A stretch of 43,189 nucleotides of DNA from a virus. Made by a program: the position numbers and the translations under genes. Numbering within the stretch: position 1 is the first letter of the stretch; each line of letters opens with the position of its first letter. The DNA is taken from positions 1 through 43,189 of IMG/VR virus record IMGVR_UViG_3300047496_000090; one strand, written 5' to 3'. Positions 38,797 through 43,189 of this stretch are shown here, in pieces. The notes below the pieces were generated by a model. That model was given only the letters and a program-made list of their open reading frames with translations, did no database searches and had not been told where the DNA came from.

Positions 38797-39000
38797 ATGA
38801 ACTTCAATTGGTCACTCTTCAAGTCACGCCTCTTCTGGTCAGCCGCAGTACTTGGTCTTTACAACTGCCTCATAGTCGCAGGCACGTTCTATGTATCACC
38901 ATACCTGACGGATGTGATAAACATACTCGGCTTCATCCTCATTACTTACCTGCACGTAAATCCTAGCCAGCAGTACAATACTGGCTCAATAAAAAAATAG
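38797..39000 (+). CDS. Holin candidate with two membrane helices, 67 aa
   Basis: MNFNWSLFKSRLFWSAAVLG then helix 1 (LYNCLIVAGTFYVSPYL) and helix 2 (VINILGFILITYLHV), with a basic tail (GSIKK). Small size, two helices and placement right after the endolysin are the usual marks of a holin that opens the inner membrane. Confidence 0.75.
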   Translation: MNFNWSLFKSRLFWSAAVLGLYNCLIVAGTFYVSPYLTDVINILGFILITYLHVNPSQQYNTGSIKK

Positions 39001-39001
39001 T

Positions 39002-39076
39002 ATGCCCATTCTTCTCTGGCTCCTCGGAGTCCCGTTATCACTTATTATTATCCTCTATCTTCTGCACGTAATATAA
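39002..39076 (+). CDS. 24-aa single-helix membrane peptide
   Basis: MPILLWLLGVPLSLIIILYL plus LHVI, almost entirely hydrophobic. One base after the holin stop, three before the next ATG. May be a lysis accessory or antiholin. Confidence 0.55.
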   Translation: MPILLWLLGVPLSLIIILYLLHVI

Positions 39077-39079
39077 AAT

Positions 39080-39250
39080 ATGTGGCCTACAATAATTAAG
39101 ATAGTGCTCGCGATTGTCGCCATCATAGTCACATCGGTATATCTTGCTCCACTTCTCGTATCATTATTCCCTCCATTCGGAGTATTGATCCTGATATTGA
39201 TATATATCGGTATCGTCTACTGGCTTCTTGCAGGCCCGAATCTGTTTTAG
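39080..39250 (+). CDS. Small two-helix membrane protein, 56 aa
   Basis: MWPTIIKIVLAIVAIIVTSV is helix 1, then APLLVSLFPPFG and helix 2 (VLILILIYIGIVYWLL). A second holin-like protein; three adjacent small membrane genes suggest a holin/antiholin set. Last gene of the late operon. Confidence 0.6.
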   Translation: MWPTIIKIVLAIVAIIVTSVYLAPLLVSLFPPFGVLILILIYIGIVYWLLAGPNLF

Positions 39251-39275
39251 AATAATCGGTTAGTTGTCCGTGAAA

Positions 39276-39342
39276 GCGGGCACGACAGGGGAATCCGCTA
39301 CGAAACTGGCGGATCTTCCTGTATACTATGGAAAGAGCCCGC
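39276..39342 (+). ncRNA. Structured RNA at the end of the late operon
   Basis: GCGGGC (39276-39281) pairs with GCCCGC (39337-39342), ACAGG (39285-39289) with CCTGT (39318-39322), and TCCGC (39294-39298) with GCGGA (39309-39313), giving nested helices of 67 nt. A frame from TTG 39264 covers the same DNA but has no start signal. It lies 33 bp before the terminator; it may be a 3' UTR element or small RNA. Confidence 0.4.
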
Positions 39343-39374
39343 CTTCTCTCTCGCGATTGAAGTCAGGCTGCACC

Positions 39375-39404
39375 AAGACTCCTCTGTTTACCAGGAGTCT
39401 TTTT
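39375..39404 (+). terminator. Late-operon terminator
   Basis: AAGACTCCT (39375-39383) and AGGAGTCTT (39393-39401), 9-bp stem, 9-nt loop, followed by Ts to 39404. It separates the late operon from convergent leftward genes. Confidence 0.85.
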
Positions 39405-39407
39405 GCA

Positions 39408-39512
39408 TTAAAGGCGTGCAATCAGATATATCAATCCTGCAAACCACAGGAGAGAAGCGAAGAATACTCCTAACCACATGCATAACTCGAATATATTCCT
39501 GTGAGGGTCCAT
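39408..39512 (-). CDS. Small membrane protein, 34 aa
   Basis: MDPHRNIFELCMWLGVFFAS, then a single helix (LLWFAGLIYLIARL). Ends next to the convergent late terminator. Possible but small; a 22-codon frame in another register (39538-39470) overlaps it. Confidence 0.4.
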   Translation of the reverse strand: MDPHRNIFELCMWLGVFFASLLWFAGLIYLIARL

Positions 39513-39551
39513 ATCAAAAGTATAGCAGCCACTTTCATGGCTGCATTTTAA

Positions 39552-39635
39552 TCACATAAAGTGATGCGTTGCTGCGAATATGAGCAACAGTGTTCCGAAT
39601 ATCATCCCAAGTCCTACTTTTACTTCGTATACCAT
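39552..39635 (-). CDS. Small membrane protein with SD, 27 aa
   Basis: MVYEVKVGLGMIFGTLLLIF, one helix. Preceded on the minus strand by AGGAG with 6-7 nt spacing, one of the few true Shine-Dalgarno sites in this genome, which supports it as real. Confidence 0.5.
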   Translation of the reverse strand: MVYEVKVGLGMIFGTLLLIFAATHHFM

Positions 39636-39644
39636 CTGATTCTC

Positions 39645-39833
39645 CTATTGATAGATCTTATACGTAGTCACTACGGGAGCTTCGTATGTCTCAAAGCTTC
39701 CATTGATCTGCGCCTGTATATCCTTGTAGTTCTCAATGCACGCCGTTGAACAGAAATCGTGATGCTTATATTTCTTGTTCGATGAACGATTGTACTTGAT
39801 GCCACAGTAGTTACATCTGCAATTCAAGACCAT
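39645..39833 (-). CDS. Zinc-ribbon protein, 62 aa
   Basis: MVLNCRCNYCGIKYNRSSNK, with CxC, CxxC and FCSTAC giving two possible zinc sites. It is preceded by GGGAGG four to five bases before ATG, a strong SD. It resembles small zinc-finger phage proteins with a KxKHHDFCSxxC turn. Function unknown. Confidence 0.7.
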   Translation of the reverse strand: MVLNCRCNYCGIKYNRSSNKKYKHHDFCSTACIENYKDIQAQINGSFETYEAPVVTTYKIYQ

Positions 39834-39879
39834 TTCAACCTCCCTTATCTTAAGGAATTATAGCACTTTATATAGTTAT

Positions 39880-40107
39880 TTATGATAAGTCTTTGTGCGC
39901 GTGGTAATACTTACTATCTCGAATTTTCTTCTTTTCATATAGGACCGGATTATTCATTCGGCGCTCATTTGTTATACGAGTAAGGCAAGTCTTGCAGTAA
40001 GAGCGGGGATAGTATGTACCAGTCTTTTTATGTATGTAGAATCGAAACTCGCTTAGAGACTTCATTACGAGACACCTCTTGCATCGTTTCAATTCCTCCA
40101 TATTCAT
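39880..40107 (-). CDS. Zinc-finger protein, 75 aa
   Basis: MNMEELKRCKRCLVMKSLSE then YPRSYCKTCLTRITNERRMN: two CxxC pairs around a K-S-x-x-F-R segment. This is the pattern of small zinc proteins resembling HNH zinc cores, but no HNH residues are present. Its ATG overlaps the upstream stop (ATGA). Confidence 0.7.
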   Translation of the reverse strand: MNMEELKRCKRCLVMKSLSEFRFYIHKKTGTYYPRSYCKTCLTRITNERRMNNPVLYEKKKIRDSKYYHAHKDLS

Positions 40108-40682
40108 TCTGATTTACCTGATTCGATAATCCATGAAAGCAATTCCTCATTAGTGACCATTTTCTTGTCAGTTATTCGGTCTTCATTGAGCCACTGGCGC
40201 ATCAATCCAATCTTACTAATTACTCGTTCCCTTTCCTCACGGATTCCTTGTTCTTTACCATCTTCTAAGCATTGGACACAGCACTCATTTTCACCTGAAT
40301 GTCTCTCCTCACGGCCTTGTTCAATAAGCATCAATGACTTGGCCTTTCCCCATGCACTTTTCTCAAACGCTTCTTCGATGTCCTCCTCACGAGTACGGGA
40401 GATTACTTCGTTGAGCTTGGAGCGAAGATATTTAGTTAAGGCAACAGTATTCTGAATGTTCTCATTGCCATAAATAGGTTCTTTTGGATTGTATCGTGGT
40501 GCAAAGGAAGGGTGGTTCACAAATTCAGTAATAGCTTCTTCAACCAAGTCATCAGTGGCGGGGGTATGACATTCACATTGAGGATAACCACATACCTCAT
40601 ATGGGTCTCCATCCCATACTTTTACTTCAACACAATCTGGACAGCACCTCGTAGTCTTATTGTCTTGTGATTCGAGAGTCAT
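40104..40682 (-). CDS. Cys-rich early protein, 192 aa
   Basis: From MTLESQDNKTTRCCPDCVEV (ATG 40682, ATGA overlap with the membrane gene upstream; ATG 40688 is an alternative). CCPDC, CGYPQCECH and a later CCVQC offer several metal sites; the rest is helical and charged (EEAITEFVNH, EERERVISKIGLMRQWLNED). No known domain. Its coupling implies it is made with the 43-residue membrane protein. Confidence 0.6.
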   Translation of the reverse strand: MTLESQDNKTTRCCPDCVEVKVWDGDPYEVCGYPQCECHTPATDDLVEEAITEFVNHPSFAPRYNPKEPIYGNENIQNTVALTKYLRSKLNEVISRTREEDIEEAFEKSAWGKAKSLMLIEQGREERHSGENECCVQCLEDGKEQGIREERERVISKIGLMRQWLNEDRITDKKMVTNEELLSWIIESGKSE

Positions 40683-40810
40683 AGCCATGCAATGATAGCT
40701 ATTATTGCCCATCCTGCGCCGATAGCATGACTGCTATATATCCATGCCCAGCAGCTTACGAAAGCAAGTCCGACTACGATAATTGCCTTGGCAACGTGTT
40801 TTTCGTTCAT
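40679..40810 (-). CDS. Small membrane protein, 43 aa
   Basis: MNEKHVAKAIIVVGLAFVSC, then WAWIYSSHAIGAGWAIIAII: two hydrophobic stretches. Its ATG (40810) overlaps the upstream stop as ATGA and its stop overlaps the next gene, so it belongs to the same translational chain. Confidence 0.6.
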   Translation of the reverse strand: MNEKHVAKAIIVVGLAFVSCWAWIYSSHAIGAGWAIIAIIAWL

Positions 40811-41070
40811 AACTCCTCAATGTGCTTAGTAATCGATACTCGTAATGTATTACCCCAGTACTCAGGACTTGTCTCTCTATTCACGCTTGGGTCGTGCTCA
40901 TCAATAAGAGCCAGTGCCGCCTCAAGCGCCTCCCGAGCTGCTTCTTTCCTCTGTTGTGAGATGAAGTCTTCAAACCACTCATTACCAGATTCAAGCACTT
41001 CGTCGGGGAATATACCTTCATACGCCTTTTTGTATTGCTTCCTAAAATCATCGCGCCATTCTTCTGTCAT
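40807..41070 (-). CDS. Early helical protein, 87 aa
   Basis: MTEEWRDDFRKQYKKAYEGI, then ISQQRKEAAREALEAALALI. I chose ATG 41070, not 41094, because it is preceded by the AATAAACCT context shared with two nearby genes and follows the upstream stop. Highly charged helical protein; many phages carry similar small EEAxREALEAA proteins of unknown role. Confidence 0.7.
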   Translation of the reverse strand: MTEEWRDDFRKQYKKAYEGIFPDEVLESGNEWFEDFISQQRKEAAREALEAALALIDEHDPSVNRETSPEYWGNTLRVSITKHIEEL

Positions 41071-41077
41071 AGGTTTA

Positions 41078-41197
41078 TTAGAAATTAGTTCCATAATAAA
41101 AATTGATAACTTCTATATCATTGAATAGAAGCGACGTGAATAAGAAGAAGGGCAGAAGAGGTAAAAGTAAAATCGCACGTATTATTTTCCATATCAT
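41078..41197 (-). CDS. Small membrane protein, 39 aa
   Basis: MIWKIIRAILLLPLLPFFLF, one strong helix, then a polar tail. The start has the shared AATAAACCT-ATGA context; it ends 7 bases before the next ATG. Not recognised. Confidence 0.55.
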   Translation of the reverse strand: MIWKIIRAILLLPLLPFFLFTSLLFNDIEVINFYYGTNF

Positions 41198-41201
41198 AGG
41201 T

Positions 41202-41375
41202 TTATTTGTCAGATTTAGCTACTAATTTCTTTGGAAGAGAGTAGGTGATGGTACACGGTACGACGATGTCGCATAACTTTGATGAGTTTTTCACCGCATC
41301 CTTCTCATTCTCATATATCTCGAAGTTTTTCTTCTTTGAGGCGCAACAAATTGAAATCCATGCTTTCTTCTTCAT
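41202..41375 (-). CDS. Small early protein, 57 aa
   Basis: MKKKAWISICCASKKKNFEI, then YENEKDAVKNSSKLCDIVVP. Same AATAAACCT-ATGA start context, three Cys in the first half. Predicted small alpha/beta protein. Unknown. Confidence 0.6.
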   Translation of the reverse strand: MKKKAWISICCASKKKNFEIYENEKDAVKNSSKLCDIVVPCTITYSLPKKLVAKSDK

Positions 41376-41398
41376 AGGTTTATTTATTAGTGATTAAG

Positions 41399-41424
41399 GG
41401 ACGGACACCACAGAATGTCCGTCC
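41399..41424. repeat. 9-bp hairpin between early genes
   Basis: GGACGGACA (41399-41407) with TGTCCGTCC (41416-41424), 8-nt loop. On the minus strand it is followed by CTTAATC, not a T-run. May attenuate or protect the early transcript. Confidence 0.5.
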
Positions 41425-41431
41425 TATGCGA

Positions 41432-41653
41432 CTAATGAGCTAATAAGGTAAGGTACATAAATTTAAGATATGCCGGAATGAATCCTTTTACATAGCGCCA
41501 TTTACTCCAGTTAAATTCCCCTGTGTGGCCTTCTCCGAATAGAAACCACTCTTGGTACTCATTCCAGTCCCCCATCACATAATGCTGGGATTTTCTAACG
41601 AAGAATTTATGTGCGCTATATATCTTCTTTAGGTTGGATTCACGTTGAGTCAT
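41432..41653 (-). CDS. Early protein, 73 aa
   Basis: MTQRESNLKKIYSAHKFFVR, then WNEYQEWFLFGEGHTGEFNW and a C-terminal hydrophobic helix (IPAYLKFMYLTLLAH). ATG 41653 follows the upstream stop by seven bases; a longer frame to 41716 would overlap that gene. Unknown. Confidence 0.6.
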   Translation of the reverse strand: MTQRESNLKKIYSAHKFFVRKSQHYVMGDWNEYQEWFLFGEGHTGEFNWSKWRYVKGFIPAYLKFMYLTLLAH

Positions 41654-41660
41654 ATTATTT

Positions 41661-41858
41661 TCATAGTTCAAGGCCGCGTCTATTTCCAATCGGTGTTGAA
41701 TTTTCAAAACAACCACGATTAATTCCTTCTGTGAGTACTATTCCAAGTCTTACTATTGCGCCATTCATAGCAAGCTGTTCAGCGTCACTAAGTTGGCGGT
41801 ATTGCTTATTAAGCATTAGGCTCAAAAGCATTTTTATATCTTCAATGTCATTTTTCAT
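41661..41858 (-). CDS. Early protein, 65 aa
   Basis: MKNDIEDIKMLLSLMLNKQY, then RQLSDAEQLAMNGAIVRLGI. Helical, soluble, no known domain. Its stop lies seven bases before the next start. Confidence 0.6.
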   Translation of the reverse strand: MKNDIEDIKMLLSLMLNKQYRQLSDAEQLAMNGAIVRLGIVLTEGINRGCFENSTPIGNRRGLEL

Positions 41859-41882
41859 ATAATCATTAAGTACATAGAAGGG

Positions 41883-42032
41883 TTAGTAAGCGTTATTGAG
41901 TTTTTCTTGTTTTATCGCGATTCGTACACAATCCTTGCAAAGGTCATATATCTCTCCACGGGAAATAACCATTGTTGTTGCTTTGTTAGGGCATTTAGTA
42001 TCGCCGTATTTCGCCTCGCAGTCTTCCCTCAT
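41883..42032 (-). CDS. Small Cys-containing early protein, 49 aa
   Basis: MREDCEAKYGDTKCPNKATT, then ISRGEIYDLCKDCVRIAIKQ. Cys at 5, 14, 36 and 39 could bind one zinc. Its ATG overlaps the upstream TGA (ATGA). Unknown. Confidence 0.6.
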   Translation of the reverse strand: MREDCEAKYGDTKCPNKATTMVISRGEIYDLCKDCVRIAIKQEKLNNAY

Positions 42033-42370
42033 ACAGTCTTTTCTAAAGGAATAAAGGTAACGTGATCGCTTATTTCATTAGCGGCTATGAGTGCTTCTTT
42101 GAGGATCTCTACAGCCTTCTTAGCCTCTTTTCTTGACGAGAAAGCGTTGCCGAAAGCTATCCTGCTTTGGTGTTTGACCGAGGATACTATCAGGGACTTT
42201 TGAATTTCTCCGCGCGAGTTCACGAACCAGCATCTATCTTCTTTGAAGACCTCGCCATCCAAGATTATATATTCCTTGTCTGACCATACGCCTTTCCGGT
42301 ATATCTCTTTTTTCAGTTGATCGACATCGACCTTTACTTTCACTCTCTCCCGTATCGCGATAGGTTGCAT
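42029..42370 (-). CDS. Early protein, 113 aa
   Basis: MQPIAIRERVKVKVDVDQLK, then EYIILDGEVFKEDRCWFVNS and a C-terminal helix (SSRKEAKKAVEILKEALIAA). ATG 42370 follows the upstream TAG by one base; a longer frame to 42418 overlaps the neighbour. Alpha/beta, unknown. Confidence 0.6.
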   Translation of the reverse strand: MQPIAIRERVKVKVDVDQLKKEIYRKGVWSDKEYIILDGEVFKEDRCWFVNSRGEIQKSLIVSSVKHQSRIAFGNAFSSRKEAKKAVEILKEALIAANEISDHVTFIPLEKTV

Positions 42371-42371
42371 A

Positions 42372-42506
42372 CTAAATAAATCTAACCTGAGGATGATAAT
42401 ACTGATTATTCTCATCAATATGCTGAGAACGCGAGGCGTTACGCACCATGGATACTTCTATCTCAAGCTGCCTGATCCATTCAGGAGTCATGTACGGATA
42501 ATTCAT
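42372..42506 (-). CDS. Small early protein, 44 aa
   Basis: MNYPYMTPEWIRQLEIEVSM, polar C-terminus. The ATG overlaps the upstream TGA (ATGA), supporting its reality. Unknown. Confidence 0.5.
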   Translation of the reverse strand: MNYPYMTPEWIRQLEIEVSMVRNASRSQHIDENNQYYHPQVRFI

Positions 42507-42667
42507 ACTGATGCCTTATCAGCTCCGTAGAACTTCTCGACATCTGCGCGAGCCATCTCGGTTAGCTTATAAAGCTTGATACTGCCGTTTGCGATAGTCG
42601 CGGCGATAGGATGACCGTCTTGAATATGGAGTATCACGTTGCTTTGGATTGAAGTTATATCTGGCAT
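42503..42667 (-). CDS. Small early protein, 54 aa
   Basis: MPDITSIQSNVILHIQDGHP then LTEMARADVEKFYGADKASV. Two bases after the upstream TAA region (TAAcATG). Small alpha/beta protein, unknown. Confidence 0.55.
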   Translation of the reverse strand: MPDITSIQSNVILHIQDGHPIAATIANGSIKLYKLTEMARADVEKFYGADKASV

Positions 42668-42668
42668 G

Positions 42669-42926
42669 TTATTTTTCAATTAGTTTCTTTGCGGTTAATA
42701 GTCTAAGCTCGTTCAAAACTTGGGTAGTCAGGAGGTCATTTGCAACAATCTTAGCCTTTAATTTGTTGTACATGTCGTCTTCGAGACGCTTAAGTACCTT
42801 GTTTCTTATGTCACCCATCGCTTCGTAAAGCCAATGATCTAAGGTAACTTTAGCTAAAGTAAAGTTGGCCTCATACGTATAACCAGGACTATCTTTTCTT
42901 CTGAAGAAACGACTTACGAAATCCAT
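42669..42926 (-). CDS. Early protein, 85 aa
   Basis: MDFVSRFFRRKDSPGYTYEA, then GDIRNKVLKRLEDDMYNKLK and LNELRLLTAKKLIEK. Helical, basic. It follows the coiled-coil gene by one base, so it belongs to the same transcript. Unknown. Confidence 0.65.
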   Translation of the reverse strand: MDFVSRFFRRKDSPGYTYEANFTLAKVTLDHWLYEAMGDIRNKVLKRLEDDMYNKLKAKIVANDLLTTQVLNELRLLTAKKLIEK

Positions 42927-42927
42927 A

Positions 42928-43189
42928 CTATTTCAAGAATGTTCCTACATGTTTAAACGCACCGACGAAGCCTCCATTGTCCTTGAATACCCAGAGCTCT
43001 TTATCGTCCTCGGTGTAGCCGATCTCCTTGAGCCAGGCCTGGTATTTAATACTCGCTTCCTGCTGCGTCTTACGATCTTCTTCAGCGCGATCGTCGGCCT
43101 CTTTCTGTGCTTGAGCTTGTATAATTTTGTCCTGAGCAGCTTTCTCAATGCGATCGGCCTCTAGTTTGGCATCGTCGATTATTTTTTTT
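42928..43189 (-). CDS. Coiled-coil phage protein, C-terminal part (continues at base 750-1)
   Basis: Continuation of the gene at the left edge. After the junction it adds the end of the coiled coil and a small C-terminal domain (YQAWLKEIGYTEDDKELWVF, then GGFVGAFKHVGTFLK) to a TAG at 42930-42928. Bases 43063-43189 duplicate 1-127 and should be counted once. Confidence 0.85.
   Translation of the reverse strand, partial: KKIIDDAKLEADRIEKAAQDKIIQAQAQKEADDRAEEDRKTQQEASIKYQAWLKEIGYTEDDKELWVFKDNGGFVGAFKHVGTFLK
43063..43189. repeat. Direct terminal repeat, right copy (127 bp)
   Basis: Identical to 1-127; see the left copy. Shows that the sequence is circularly closed. Confidence 0.95.

Noticed and set aside
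39470-39538. Overlapping 22-codon frame resembling a small lipoprotein/spanin pair with 39408-39512
   Set aside because: The Cys motif (SYACG) does not match a lipobox well and the peptides are too short for spanins.

Overview
The window is one essentially complete genome of a tailed phage (Caudoviricetes). The first 127 bases are repeated exactly as the last 127, so the contig closes into a circle of about 43,062 bp. One gene, a coiled-coil protein, runs across the junction. Large terminase, portal, scaffold, capsid, tail-collar and fibre genes are present. There is no tape-measure-like gene, but there are two internal-virion-like proteins of over 700 residues and a 688-residue portal, so a podovirus-like particle is likely. 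I see no integrase, repressor, DNA polymerase or RNA polymerase.

Layout. (1) A leftward (minus) early and replication arm starts near 8.6 kb. It holds a leaderless mini-ORF, small genes, a Prim-Pol/SF3 primase-helicase, an HNH protein, an SF2 helicase, a C2H2 finger and a RecU-like resolvase. After a short rightward operon (OB-fold SSB-like protein and a small protein, 2.8-3.6 kb) it continues with an HNH enzyme, a RecB/Cas4-like nuclease, a structured RNA and the coiled-coil protein. It then crosses the junction into about 16 tiny genes down to 39.4 kb. (2) A second leftward cassette (11.3 to 8.9 kb) holds a membrane-anchored transglycosylase-like protein, an HNH enzyme and small proteins, ending at a hairpin terminator. 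(3) A gene-poor region (11.7-12.45 kb) is AT-rich at its left end, with hairpins, short repeats and a DnaA-type box, and is the best origin or control-region candidate. (4) The rightward late operon (12.45-39.25 kb) runs from small proteins through TerS-like, TerL, portal, scaffold, decoration protein, intron-split major capsid, adaptor-like and tail proteins, fibres, and a lysis block (papain-like protease, transglycosylase-like protein, two-TM holin candidate), ending at a strong terminator.

The clearest unusual element is a group I intron of about 895 nt in the major capsid gene. It carries its own HNH endonuclease gene, and P1, P10, P7 and a GNRA-capped P8 can be read directly. Other notable signals are -10 elements placed 6-7 nt before start codons (leaderless mRNAs), near absence of Shine-Dalgarno sites, six exact DnaA-box nonamers, a tRNA-Leu-like closed RNA at 800-960, a pseudoknot-capable leader before the scaffold gene, and Sec-type signals on fibre-like proteins.

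Host. The standard code fits, since TGA is used as a stop. Lack of SD sites, leaderless promoters, NVGIGTTTPGS-type fibre repeats and proteins resembling those common in Parcubacteria suggest a Patescibacteria (CPR) host. That is an inference from recall, not a database result.
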